A stretch of 64,000 nucleotides of DNA from Opitutales bacterium (GCA_028280845.1 JANQKZ010000045.1:1-64000); one strand, 5' to 3'. Counted from the first letter of the stretch, positions 1 through 8,745 are shown. A program made the numbers and translations. The notes: generated by a model not told the origin, from the sequence alone.

Positions 1-90
1 TTCGTCCGTCGCTCGCTTGCGAGCTATGGACGACACGGTGCGCTGTGCCCTCCATAGCCCGGAGGGCGTCGGAGGGCTGCTCCCCTGTTT
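1..90. repeat. REP-like palindromic repeat at window edge
   Basis: Two nested inverted repeats are visible. Positions 11-24 form a near-perfect GCTCGC-TT-GCGAGC palindrome inside a CGTCC/GGACG stem (3-32). GCTATGGA (23-30) then pairs with TCCATAGC (51-58). The segment is GC-rich compared with the next 400 bases. It resembles extragenic palindromes of the REP type. It may continue left of the window. Confidence 0.45.
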
Positions 91-156
91 GAGCCCACCT
101 GCGCCTCAATTTAAATGCAGATTGCTCTAGCCCTGAAATGCATCCCCCCTAAGCAA

Positions 157-185
157 AACAGCGAGGCCGAAATGACCTCGCTGTT
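157..185. terminator. Hairpin, probable bidirectional terminator
   Basis: A perfect 10-bp stem (AACAGCGAGG, 157-166, with CCTCGCTGTT, 176-185) closes a 9-base loop. On the minus strand it is followed by a short T-rich stretch. It could end transcription of the minus-strand gene that stops at 473, although it lies about 290 bases downstream, or of a gene left of the window. Apart from this hairpin and the repeat at 1-90, I see no gene in 1-472. Confidence 0.4.
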
Positions 186-472
186 CTACTTGGACTGACT
201 GACTTTTCTTAACGAACAGACTGACTACTTTTGACTCTTGCTCAAAAAATTTTACGGGGTATGCGGGGTAGACTACCTTGAAGGTGGGTAGAATTAATAA
301 ATCTCATGAATAGACCGTCAAATCCTTTTTTGTTAAATTTTCTCCAGATGAATTTACGAAGCCTATTTCATCTTTAGATCCCAATTAGGGTTCATCTGAA
401 TTTGTGAATAAATCGGCAAAAACTTCTCCCTCCGTGCTTTGTGTCGATGAAATCGTGGTTATAGAAAAATCC

Positions 473-1837
473 TTATCCACGGGGAAAGTCAGGACTGACT
501 TCTATTTCCTCACCAGGATTAATCGTAATGGGTTCATTATTGGCGGGCACCTCATCGTTTAAATAGAGCTGGCAAGTGATGGGGGCTGAGCCATCCGGAG
601 CCACCCAATCGAATTTTCCTATTTCCACAAATGATAATGGCGTCCCTTTATCTTGAGATAAACCCGGGCCAATCCCTCGAATATATAACTTGTTACCAAT
701 TCCAATTAAGATGTTTGCAATGATACGGGCCGGCTTTTCGTCTGGCACCTCCGGCGGAGCCTCGGCGGAGGATTGAATGATCTTATCCACAGGAGACGGG
801 TCTTCGCTTTTCCGCTCAACGCCCCCCATGGCCTTCTCCAGCATCCGGCGTTCAGCTGGAAGAAGGTCTTCATCGTCAAACAAGTCTTCCGGCTCAGAGG
901 TGGGCTCGGGGTCAGGTTCAGCCTCAGCTGTCGGTCTGGTCTCAGGCGATGACAGCTCTTGATGCGTTGCTTTCCCGATAATTTCATCCGGTGACTCCAT
1001 GACGACCTCTGCCGCTTCCGGAAGGGATTCTCCCTGGGAGTCCGCTTCGATTGCTTCCGATTGCCCAACAGACGATTCAACTTCCGCCTCCGGGACAGCA
1101 TTGGCTGGGGCCTCAGTTTCCATTTCAACCAGATGAGTCAGCTGGTTTCCCCGGGTGCTCAGACTATCCAGAGAGGATTTTAACCCATCTACCTCAACGC
1201 GGAGGTCTTCCTCAAGCTGGCTTAATCGGTCTAAAGTCGATTGCGAGATCCCCTTGAGATCATCATACCCTTCCTGGAGTTGATCCCATCGCTGAAGAGA
1301 CTTGGCTTCGCGGGCCTCTAGATCCGTTTCCCACTTTTCCCAGCGTGCGGACAAGCCGGAGTCGAGAGCCTCCTGGAACGAACCAAGCTGACTCTTTAAC
1401 TCCTGGGTCAGGGTCAGCAAAACCTGCACGCCCTGCTCTTCATTCACCTGAAAGGATTTTAGCTTGTCATCCATAAGCGAAGCCAAGCCCTCATAGGCGG
1501 AAAAAGTCCGCTCGACTCGCTTGGATTCTTCCCGCTGGGCATCCACAATAGCATAAACTTCGCGCACCATATGGTTCATCCGCTCATGCACCGCCTCCAA
1601 GGCGTTCGCCTCGTTCTCCTCATGGAGTTTCTGTTTCAGGTAAAATTCGATGATGAAAGGGGCCACCAACAAGAGTGCTCCGACGATAACGCCAAACACA
1701 CAGAAACCGATCTGCCAGGAATTCAGGTCGCCCCCGTTTCGCATTAAGATAAAGACGGCAAGGCCTAAAAGGAGAATATCTCCCAATAAAAAGGGCCACT
1801 TGTTAATGGAAGGTGGGGTACGGGTGGTAACATCCAT
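473..1837 (-). CDS. Two-TM coiled-coil protein of unknown function
   Basis: I do not recognise this 454-residue protein. The N-terminus has two hydrophobic segments (about residues 14-32 and 41-67) that should place it in the inner membrane. A long charged helical region follows (about 70-235, many E/K/Q/L, likely coiled coil). Next comes an acidic Pro/Glu/Ala-rich linker (240-340). A compact C-terminal domain (about 360-454) contains the string NILIGIGNKLYIRGIGPGLS and a predicted beta-rich end. The layout suggests a membrane-anchored scaffold whose C-terminal domain sits far from the membrane. It lies downstream of trpS on the same strand, separated by about 100 bases. Start is an ATG. Confidence 0.7.
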   Translation of the reverse strand: MDVTTRTPPSINKWPFLLGDILLLGLAVFILMRNGGDLNSWQIGFCVFGVIVGALLLVAPFIIEFYLKQKLHEENEANALEAVHERMNHMVREVYAIVDAQREESKRVERTFSAYEGLASLMDDKLKSFQVNEEQGVQVLLTLTQELKSQLGSFQEALDSGLSARWEKWETDLEAREAKSLQRWDQLQEGYDDLKGISQSTLDRLSQLEEDLRVEVDGLKSSLDSLSTRGNQLTHLVEMETEAPANAVPEAEVESSVGQSEAIEADSQGESLPEAAEVVMESPDEIIGKATHQELSSPETRPTAEAEPDPEPTSEPEDLFDDEDLLPAERRMLEKAMGGVERKSEDPSPVDKIIQSSAEAPPEVPDEKPARIIANILIGIGNKLYIRGIGPGLSQDKGTPLSFVEIGKFDWVAPDGSAPITCQLYLNDEVPANNEPITINPGEEIEVSPDFPRG

Positions 1838-1942
1838 AGCATTCAGAAGGCGTTAACTCCTTGTTAATTCGAAATTTCCGAACCTACAACCATGAAATTC
1901 AGACACACCTGAAGGATCCCTCACCGGTGAGGCAGGTTGGTC

Positions 1943-3004
1943 TTATCGCGGACGTTCCATAAACCCCACCTTGCGATAGACTTTGGCCAGGGTTTTGTAG
2001 GCCGTTTTTTGAGCCGCTTCGTTACCGGTCTTGATAACAGACTGTAGATAACCCTTGTCAGATACCAGGGCCTTGTATTTTGCCTGAACCGGCTCAAGGG
2101 CAGCAATCACCGCATCGGCAACAGCAGCTTTAAACTCGCCATATTGTTTCCCGGTAAACTGGTTTTCTGCCTGGTCAAGACTTTCCCCGGTCGAGGCCGT
2201 GTACATGCTGAGCAGGTTGCTGATTCCCGGCTTGTCCTCGCGCGCAACCACCTCCGTCCCAGAGTCGGTAACCGCGCTCATGATCTTCTTCTTCAACACG
2301 GCGGGTTCATCTAACAGGAAGAGCGTCGCATTTAGATTTTCATCACTTTTGGACATTTTCTTAGTCGGTTCCTGGAGCGACATGATACGGGCCCCCACCT
2401 TCCCCATATGCGGCTCCGGCACATTGAAGGTCTCTGAATAAGTAGCATTAAACCGCTGGGCTAAGTCCCGAGTCAGCTCCAGGTGCTGTCGCTGGTCTTC
2501 CCCGGTCGGAACCAGATGGGCATTGTAGAGTAAAATATCCGCAGCCATTAGCACCGGATAGTAGAGGAGCCCGGAATTCAGCGTCGCCCCCGGGCGGGCA
2601 CCTTCGTTCTTTATCCTCAAGTCATCCCCGCTTCCGATTTCAAACCCCAACTTACTCGCCTTTTCTTTAAACTGCGTCATGCGCTGCAAGTCACCGATCG
2701 GTGTCATACACCCAAGAACCCAGGCCAATTCAGTATGCCCGACGATATGCGATTGAACAAATAAGTGGGCTTTCTCCGGATCCAATCCACAGGCGATATA
2801 TTGGGCAATGCACTCAAGGGTGTTCCGCCGCAATTCGGCAGGGATGCCCTTTACCGTGATGGCGTGTTGGTCAACAATACCAAAGTAACATGTATAATCA
2901 TCCAGCAGAGCCACCCAGTTTTTGATAGCTCCAAGATAATTTCCCAGGGTAAGCTGCCCAGTCGGTTGTGCGCAGGTCAGGACAGTTGGACGTTGGTCAG
3001 ACAT
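1943..3004 (-). CDS. trpS: Tryptophanyl-tRNA synthetase
   Basis: Class I aminoacyl-tRNA synthetase that charges tRNA-Trp in the cytoplasm. At 353 residues the length is normal for bacterial TrpS. The N-terminus carries the PTGQLTLGNYLGA form of the HIGH signature (about residues 14-26), and KKMSKSDEN is a textbook KMSKS loop (about 214-222). The segment GIVDQHAIT and the ADILLYNAHLVPTGEDQ block are typical of the family. It starts at ATG 3004 and shares an intergenic region of about 300 bases with the divergent ACP-fusion gene. It is a housekeeping gene next to, but probably not part of, the polysaccharide locus. Confidence 0.96.
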   Translation of the reverse strand: MSDQRPTVLTCAQPTGQLTLGNYLGAIKNWVALLDDYTCYFGIVDQHAITVKGIPAELRRNTLECIAQYIACGLDPEKAHLFVQSHIVGHTELAWVLGCMTPIGDLQRMTQFKEKASKLGFEIGSGDDLRIKNEGARPGATLNSGLLYYPVLMAADILLYNAHLVPTGEDQRQHLELTRDLAQRFNATYSETFNVPEPHMGKVGARIMSLQEPTKKMSKSDENLNATLFLLDEPAVLKKKIMSAVTDSGTEVVAREDKPGISNLLSMYTASTGESLDQAENQFTGKQYGEFKAAVADAVIAALEPVQAKYKALVSDKGYLQSVIKTGNEAAQKTAYKTLAKVYRKVGFMERPR

Positions 3005-3112
3005 AAACCCTGGACTTTGCTGGACCCTATTTCGTTAAGCAACGGAATATTCATAAAACCCATCAAACCTCCTCAACGCCCATTTGTAAAAAATTGTGTA
3101 AATCTTTGATAT

Positions 3113-3127
3113 TGGCACAACTTTTGC
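3113..3127 (+). promoter_or_regulatory. Sigma-54 (RpoN) type -24/-12 promoter
   Basis: TGGCAC at 3113-3118, five bases, then TTGC at 3124-3127 matches the sigma-54 consensus TGGCAC-N5-TTGC at all fixed positions. GG and GC have the required 10-base spacing. Transcription would begin near 3138 and run toward the ACP-fusion gene at 3302, giving a leader of about 165 bases. Sigma-54 promoters need an enhancer-binding activator; I did not identify its site. Confidence 0.65.
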
Positions 3128-3259
3128 CTGATATTACACGATTAAACTGTTATAGTAGGACTATCGATATTGATTTATCAGAGCTATACAAAAAAATTGC
3201 CTTCATGATAAATATTTCGTTTTCTTAACGGTTTAACAGACAAACGAACAGATGAAATG

Positions 3260-3281
3260 GCACCCTGAGGAGGGTGCTTTT
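3260..3281 (+). promoter_or_regulatory. Terminator-like hairpin in leader, possible attenuator
   Basis: GCACCCT (3260-3266) pairs perfectly with AGGGTGC (3271-3277) around a four-base loop and is followed by TTTT. It lies between the sigma-54 type promoter and the GTG start at 3302. A 22-codon reading frame (ATG 3252 to TAA 3320) runs through it and overlaps the gene start. The position suggests attenuation or translational control, but the stem is short. It might equally terminate an unseen upstream transcript. Confidence 0.4.
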
Positions 3282-3301
3282 ACCATAGAACGGGTATTAC
3301 C

Positions 3302-4264
3302 GTGCCAGAAATACGATTAAAAGAAGAAGAAATCCAGGAGCTTAAAGATTCCTTGAAACGCTGCCCTTCGGAAACCTTCGAGGCAGCCCTTAAATATCGG
3401 GAAGACAACGACTTAAATCAAATTCCCATCATCGTAATGGGGATCGTTGAGCGTTATCTTGAGCCTGAAATGCGGCCGAAATTGAAAACCGGGGATGATA
3501 ACTTACTCCTCATTGACGATTTAGGCGTGGATTCCCTCACCATGATGGAGATCATTATCCTGGTTGAAGAAACGTTAGGAATTTCGTTTGAGAATCAGGA
3601 ATTGAGGGAAATCCGCACCATTGGGGATGTGAAGTTGTTTATGGATCGAAAGATACGCGGGAACCCTGAGGAGGATGGTGTGGAACGGACCAACCTGCTT
3701 CCCGAAGAGATCCTGATGGCCATGCCCCAGCAGCCTCCTTTCCTTTTCCTGCAATCGGCCAAAGTGGGCGAAACCGATGCCCTGGGGTCCTATAAGATTC
3801 AGGGAGATGAATTTTTCTTGCGGGGTCACTTCAAAGATAACCCTGTATTTCCCGCCTCCATTTTACTGGAAGCTCTCGGCCAGTTAGCCGTCCTTTACCT
3901 CTTGAAGTCCGAAAATCCTGAGCTGAAGGAAAGGGTAAAATTGGACTCCATCTTCTTCACCTCCTGCGACGGTATCCGCTGCCACAAAATCTGTAAGCCG
4001 GGAGATACCCTCGAGATGCGGGTAAAAACAAAACGGCTGCGTCACCCGCTCGCTACTTTCGAGGGAACGATCACGGCCAAAAATGATAAAGTGGCGTTCG
4101 CTGAAGAAATTACTCTGACCTTCGACCTGACTCCCGAAGAGAAAGAGGAAGCCCTGAATGGAGTGGATCATGATGCGAGCGGCGCCAATGGATCCCGTCT
4201 CGATCCTGCAGAGACCACCTTTCACCAGAATGGGCATTCCAATTCTCCTTTTGCCCGAAGTTAA
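3302..4264 (+). CDS. Acyl carrier protein / FabA-FabZ-type dehydratase fusion
   Basis: A 320-residue fusion. Residues about 60-120 form an acyl carrier protein with the phosphopantetheine site LGVDSLTMMEI (Ser78). Residues about 130-280 form a hot-dog dehydratase: GHFKDNPVFPASILLEALGQ carries the His (176) and Glu (190) with the 14-residue spacing seen in FabZ. The C-terminal 35 residues are a polar tail. A tethered ACP and dehydratase would process beta-hydroxyacyl chains in cis, probably for a dedicated lipid rather than bulk fatty acids. The start is GTG; no ATG is available before residue about 46. Two glycosyltransferases follow on the same strand, and an oxoamine synthase lies convergent just beyond them. 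Confidence 0.85.
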   Translation: MPEIRLKEEEIQELKDSLKRCPSETFEAALKYREDNDLNQIPIIVMGIVERYLEPEMRPKLKTGDDNLLLIDDLGVDSLTMMEIIILVEETLGISFENQELREIRTIGDVKLFMDRKIRGNPEEDGVERTNLLPEEILMAMPQQPPFLFLQSAKVGETDALGSYKIQGDEFFLRGHFKDNPVFPASILLEALGQLAVLYLLKSENPELKERVKLDSIFFTSCDGIRCHKICKPGDTLEMRVKTKRLRHPLATFEGTITAKNDKVAFAEEITLTFDLTPEEKEEALNGVDHDASGANGSRLDPAETTFHQNGHSNSPFARS

Positions 4265-4298
4265 TCGCTAACTGGGGCTTGGCCACCAATTGCAGGGC

Positions 4299-5546
4299 AT
4301 GGATGACATCGAACTGACCCGCTTCACCCGTCAGTTCAAAGTTGCTTATTTCTTCACGACCTTCCCCAAACCGAGTGAAACCTTTTTCCAGCGGGAAATA
4401 CGTTCACTTCTAACGCTTGGGCTGAGGCCGGAAATTCACTCCATCTACGGAGGGGCAAGGTCTTTCGAAAACTATCCCATTCAACAATTTGGATGGGTTG
4501 AAGGTCTCGCCTTCCCCCTATGGCTGATTTACTGGGGATTTAAAAAACCGAAAACGGTGCTGGCCACCCTCTACGATCTGCTGCGGCACCCGGCCACCTC
4601 ATGGTTGAACTTTCAGGAAATCTGGTTGGGAGCTCTGTTCGGCCTTTGCCGCAGTAAGCATCTGTCTAACAAAAACTTTAAGTGGATCCATGGAGTCTGG
4701 GCAACAATGCCGACTACGGCAGCCTGGGTGGCACACCGTCTGTCGGGAATTCCATACAGCATGGAAGCCCACGCCTATGATATATTTCAGCATGGCGGGG
4801 ACGGTCTCATTCGACAAAAATTGAAAGAGAGCGCGTTTGTGAGAACCTCCACTCAAACCGGTGCCAAACGCCTGAGCGAACTGGGAGCGAGTGAATCAAA
4901 GATCCGGATAATCTATAGGGGCATCCCCACTTCGCCTCAGCCTCCGGCGCTGAAAACGCTTCCAACTGAAGGACAGCTCCGGTTTCTTTCCATTGGGCGT
5001 TTTGTGGGGAAGAAAGGGTTTTTCCACCTTCTCGAGCTATTGTCCTACTTCAAATCTCAGAAGCTGGACTTTACCGCCACGATTGCAGGGGACGGTCCCC
5101 TGAGGGATCAGTTAATCCAATACCGGGACCGGCTCCAATTGCAAGAAGAGGTATCCTTCCCTGGCTTTCTGTCACAGGATGTTCTGAAACAGGAATTCAA
5201 GGCTGCCGATTTCTTCTTGTTTACCGGGCGAATCGCAGACGACGGGGACAGAGACGGACTCCCAAATGTCTTGTTGGAATCCGTAGAATGCGGACTGCCA
5301 ATCTTCACCACCCCGGTTGGTGCTGTATTGGAACTCATACAAGACCGGGAAACAGGCAGAGTATTCCACATTGAAGAAAGGCAGGCATGGTTGGAGGCGA
5401 TTTATGGATACCAAGAGTCTGAAAAGGAATATCAACACCTGCAAAAAGAAGCCTTCCTTAAATTATCGAAAGACTTTTCCCTCGAATCGAATATGCAGTC
5501 CTTGTTATCCGTGTTCTTTAAGTACTACGAGAACATGAGAACATGA
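4299..5546 (+). CDS. Group 1 (GT4-like) glycosyltransferase
   Basis: Cytoplasmic or peripheral GT-B glycosyltransferase, about 415 residues. The N-terminal half begins with the usual hydrophobic strand and a PKPSETFFQREIRSL segment common in exopolysaccharide GT4 enzymes. The C-terminal half has LSIGRFVGKKGFFHLLE, the AGDGPLRD loop, and a donor-site region DGLPNVLLESVECGLPIF with the E-x7-E style acidic pair. I chose ATG 4299 over the TTG nine bases upstream. It follows the ACP fusion by 34 bases and overlaps the next gene by four bases (ATGA), so all three probably form one operon. Donor and acceptor are unknown. Confidence 0.88.
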   Translation: MDDIELTRFTRQFKVAYFFTTFPKPSETFFQREIRSLLTLGLRPEIHSIYGGARSFENYPIQQFGWVEGLAFPLWLIYWGFKKPKTVLATLYDLLRHPATSWLNFQEIWLGALFGLCRSKHLSNKNFKWIHGVWATMPTTAAWVAHRLSGIPYSMEAHAYDIFQHGGDGLIRQKLKESAFVRTSTQTGAKRLSELGASESKIRIIYRGIPTSPQPPALKTLPTEGQLRFLSIGRFVGKKGFFHLLELLSYFKSQKLDFTATIAGDGPLRDQLIQYRDRLQLQEEVSFPGFLSQDVLKQEFKAADFFLFTGRIADDGDRDGLPNVLLESVECGLPIFTTPVGAVLELIQDRETGRVFHIEERQAWLEAIYGYQESEKEYQHLQKEAFLKLSKDFSLESNMQSLLSVFFKYYENMRT

Positions 5547-6613
5547 TTTATTGGGATAGCACCAAAAAGCTGAAACAGAAACACCGCTCTGGATTGCTGA
5601 GGGTGAGCGAACGCCTCGTCTCCAGTTTGAGAGTGAAAATGCCGGGTATGGTGGAAGAGGTCGTTTGGGTGTCTGCGGCCAGGAGTTTTTGTCGCCCTGC
5701 ATCCAGCCTGTTTCAAAAGACTACTAGAATCAATCTCAGGCCGGATGACTGGATCATTACCCCGGAAGTTTTTGGCGAAGACGAAAAGCCGGGGTTTACG
5801 GAATGGCTGGCCACCCGCCCTGCTCGGATTGCCGGGATCTTTCATGATAATATCCCCCTCTCTCACCCCGATATCACCTGGCCGAAAAGCGTGAAGCGGC
5901 ACCCGATCTACCTCAGCCTCCTCCGGCAAATGGATGTGGTCTTTGCTGCATCTGAGTTTTCGGCTGAAGCCTTTCGTTCCGCGTTTCCGGAAACAGCCAA
6001 ACTCCCCGATATCGTTCCATTAAAGTGGGGCGCTGATTTCTTCGCCGGGAAACGAGATAGTGATAAGCCGAATTCGGGCGGGTTCCTCACCGTAGGTATA
6101 TTAGAACCGAGGAAGAATCAGGAGTTGTTGCTGGATGCCATGGAAAGCATTTGGGATGAAGGCTTTCAGGTTCCGCTCAAGGTGTGCGGACGCATCAACC
6201 CCCACTTCGGCGAACCCATTGCGAAGCGAATACAGAAAATGCAACGAAGCTGTTATCCGGTGGAGCACATTCCCAACCTGAGTGACGGAGCATTGTGGCA
6301 GGCCTATCAAGACGCCTCCCTTTCCATTTTCCCATCGCAGGCTGAGGGCGCGGGCTTGCCCGTGATCGAATCACTCTGGGCCGGTTGTCCCGTCTTGGCC
6401 AACAACATCCCGCCTTTAAAAGAATATGGAAGGGGACCAGGGTGTGCCTTTTTCCAAACTAACTCCAGGAAAGACCTCATCCTCCAACTCAAATTCTGGC
6501 TGGAAGACGAAAACTACCGGAACACCCTGACCCAAGGAGCCCAGAAACGGACCATTCCGTTGTGGAGTCAAACCGCCGGGACGCTACTGGATAAACTGGG
6601 AATGGCTCAATAG
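5543..6613 (+). CDS. Group 1 (GT4-like) glycosyltransferase
   Basis: A 356-residue GT-B enzyme. The C-terminal Rossmann-like half carries LTVGILEPRKNQELLLDAM, typical of mannosyl/rhamnosyl GT4 proteins, and then FPSQAEGAGLPVIESLWAG with the nucleotide-sugar binding acidic residues. The N-terminal half is less conserved but contains GIFHDNIPLSHPD, a pattern of GT4 acceptor domains. Its ATG overlaps the stop of the upstream GT, indicating translational coupling. The 3' end overlaps the convergent oxoamine synthase gene by seven bases. It probably acts on the same glycan or glycolipid as its partner; specificity cannot be read from the sequence. Confidence 0.87.
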   Translation: MIYWDSTKKLKQKHRSGLLRVSERLVSSLRVKMPGMVEEVVWVSAARSFCRPASSLFQKTTRINLRPDDWIITPEVFGEDEKPGFTEWLATRPARIAGIFHDNIPLSHPDITWPKSVKRHPIYLSLLRQMDVVFAASEFSAEAFRSAFPETAKLPDIVPLKWGADFFAGKRDSDKPNSGGFLTVGILEPRKNQELLLDAMESIWDEGFQVPLKVCGRINPHFGEPIAKRIQKMQRSCYPVEHIPNLSDGALWQAYQDASLSIFPSQAEGAGLPVIESLWAGCPVLANNIPPLKEYGRGPGCAFFQTNSRKDLILQLKFWLEDENYRNTLTQGAQKRTIPLWSQTAGTLLDKLGMAQ

Positions 6614-7803
6614 TGCTTGAGCGCATAGTCCAGGGCTTCCTCGATTTTCAGAAAATCCGCTTTCGTATGGAGGGCTGATATTGACGTCCGGACCAAATCC
6701 TTCCCGGGGGGCACACCCGGAGCGATACTGATTACGGAGAAAACCCCTTTGTCATAAAGCGCTTTCCAAAAGTAATAAGCCTTTTCCTTCGTCCCGAGAA
6801 CGATGGGAATGGCTGGGGTCTCACTATTCCAGGTATCCAGTCCCCGGTCCTTCAGCATCTGATTATAGCGATGGGTATTCGCCCAAAGCCGTTCCAGGTG
6901 CTCTGGCTCATCTTGCATGACATCGAGGGCAGCCTCTGCGCATGCAGCCTGCACCGGGGAAATGGCTGCACTGAAAATAGTCTGCTTCGAGTGAGTCCTG
7001 ATATATTGTACCATGTCCCTCGAGCCCGCAACAAATCCCCCCGTGCTCGATAGCGCCTTGGAAAAACTCCCACACAAAACATCCACGTGCTCCGTCATTC
7101 CGAAATGATTGGCCGTGCCGCGCCCATTGTCCCCCAGCACGCCAAATCCATGCGCATCGTCCATGATGAGGAAGCAGGATTCCGTTTGGGCAATTTTAAC
7201 AAACTCCGGCAAGGGAGCGATATGGCCTTCCATGGAATACACGCCCTCGATCAACAAAATCTTGGGAACCTTCGACTTCTCGTACGACAGCACTTCGCGA
7301 AGATCCGCCGGGTTATTGTGGAGAAAGCGCTCGACCCGGGCATTCGATAACGAGATTCCGGACAACAAGGAAGAATGCACATTCTTATCCACCACGATGA
7401 GATCGCCACGCTGAGCAAAGCCCGCTATCGCCGACATACAGCTGAGGTATCCCGCTGAGTGCACATGGCAGGCCTCAACACCAAGAAAACCGGCCAGCTT
7501 TTCCTCCAATCGAAGGTGGAAAGACCGGGTGCCATTTGCTAGACGTGCGCCGGTCGTGCTGCTGCCCCACTCGTCCAGGGCTTTCTTACCCGCCTCGATC
7601 ACTTTGGGATGCGCGCCCAAGCCCAGGTAATCATTGCTCGCGAGCATGACCATTTCTTTCCCGTCAATCCACACTCTGGAACCCACTTGGCGCTCAAACG
7701 AATGGTAATACACATTGTACTTTTCCTGCATGCGAACCAGGGGGTCTCCCTTGGCTCGCTCAAGCACGATGTTCTTATTTTTTCTGGAAACAGGAAATAC
7801 CAT
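6607..7803 (-). CDS. PLP-dependent alpha-oxoamine synthase (BioF/KBL/serine palmitoyltransferase type)
   Basis: A 398-residue fold-type I PLP enzyme that condenses an acyl thioester with an amino acid with loss of CO2. Visible are the substrate-site motif ASNDYLGLGAHP (about 55-66), the stacking region HSAGYLSCM, DDAHGFGVLG (Asp215/His218) and the Schiff-base lysine in CGSFSKALSSTGG (Lys249). Family members include 8-amino-7-oxononanoate synthase, 2-amino-3-ketobutyrate ligase and bacterial serine palmitoyltransferase. No other biotin genes are nearby. An ACP-dehydratase fusion and a ketosynthase lie in this window, so a sphingolipid-like or amino-ketone lipid product is plausible (inference). 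Confidence 0.88.
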   Translation of the reverse strand: MVFPVSRKNKNIVLERAKGDPLVRMQEKYNVYYHSFERQVGSRVWIDGKEMVMLASNDYLGLGAHPKVIEAGKKALDEWGSSTTGARLANGTRSFHLRLEEKLAGFLGVEACHVHSAGYLSCMSAIAGFAQRGDLIVVDKNVHSSLLSGISLSNARVERFLHNNPADLREVLSYEKSKVPKILLIEGVYSMEGHIAPLPEFVKIAQTESCFLIMDDAHGFGVLGDNGRGTANHFGMTEHVDVLCGSFSKALSSTGGFVAGSRDMVQYIRTHSKQTIFSAAISPVQAACAEAALDVMQDEPEHLERLWANTHRYNQMLKDRGLDTWNSETPAIPIVLGTKEKAYYFWKALYDKGVFSVISIAPGVPPGKDLVRTSISALHTKADFLKIEEALDYALKHY

Positions 7804-7866
7804 GGCTACTCACTTCATGATCAGCACGATTCCCGCTGCTGCAAAGAAAATAGTGTCCCCCGAAAC

Positions 7867-8745
7867 CTAATACTTGGGTAATTGCGGCTGCGTGATCAGC
7901 AACCAGATCGCCTTCCAGAATTTCGTAAAATTATATCGCCACCACCGCCGGGCATAGCGTTGCAAATATTCCCGAGCCCATTCTCGCTTTCCCCACTCGA
8001 TGGTCGTCGCCTGCCACTTTTCTACAAAGCGATCCATGTTGGCATCATCATGCACCACCCGTCCGGGGGACACGCTTACATGATGCTGGATAATGCTGGT
8101 ATTGGCTACATAATGTTTATACCCGGCCTTGCGCAACCGCACGCAAAGATCGATATCCTCTGTTCCATTCCGGTAGCCTTCATCAAATCCGCCGATTTCT
8201 TCAAAAACGGATTTTCGCAGGACAATACAGGCCGCCGTCACCGCATACCATTCCCGGAACTCCCCCTTAGGAATTGCTTTCCTTCCTTTTCGGGCATGCG
8301 CGGGGCGTCCATTTCGATCAAAAAAAACGCCGGCATGATCCACCAATCCAGTGCTGGTGCTCATCTGGATATTCCCCACGATCCCGGCTTCCGGCAGCGT
8401 CTCGAGTCCTTTCAGCATGGGCTCCAACCATCTCCCGGTGAGAACGAGGTCATTATTGAGCAGGGCGAGCACTTCCCCCTTTGCTGCTTGCACTCCCCTG
8501 TTATTGGCCCCGGCATACCCCAGGTTTTCCGCATTCAGAATAACCCGGTAGGGTCCACCTAAAGTTGCTAAAAACTCCCGGGTCCCATCGCTACTGCCAT
8601 CATCTACCAGGATGACTTCGTAGTGGATTCCAACGCCATCTAAGGTCTCTTCGAGGCTAGCCAGATATGCCTTTGTGTAATCCAGGCAATTATACAAAGC
8701 AGTTACAACTGACAGTTCGGGATCCGCGGGCATGTTCCTGGACAT
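7867..8745 (-). CDS. Family 2 glycosyltransferase
   Basis: Single-domain GT-A inverting glycosyltransferase, 292 residues. It begins with ELSVVTALYNCLDYT and EVILVDDGSSDGTREF. The metal and nucleotide site is present as LALLNNDLVLTGRWLEPM (an NND variant of DXD), followed by the GGFDEGYRNGTEDIDLCVR motif typical of rhamnosyl-transferase-like GT2 enzymes. The C-terminal 50 residues are basic and aromatic and may touch the membrane. It heads a long run of minus-strand sugar genes and lies just downstream of rmlA, so a rhamnosyl donor is reasonable but unproven. There is a second Met at residue 5. Confidence 0.88.
   Translation of the reverse strand: MSRNMPADPELSVVTALYNCLDYTKAYLASLEETLDGVGIHYEVILVDDGSSDGTREFLATLGGPYRVILNAENLGYAGANNRGVQAAKGEVLALLNNDLVLTGRWLEPMLKGLETLPEAGIVGNIQMSTSTGLVDHAGVFFDRNGRPAHARKGRKAIPKGEFREWYAVTAACIVLRKSVFEEIGGFDEGYRNGTEDIDLCVRLRKAGYKHYVANTSIIQHHVSVSPGRVVHDDANMDRFVEKWQATTIEWGKREWAREYLQRYARRWWRYNFTKFWKAIWLLITQPQLPKY

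Noticed and set aside
1918-1931. 14-base palindrome CCTCACCGGTGAGG after trpS as a terminator
   Set aside because: It has no usable loop and no T-tract; it may only be a chance palindrome.
7882-8562. 226-codon plus-strand frame opposite the GT2 gene
   Set aside because: Antisense to a clear GT2 enzyme with all motifs; no homologous features.
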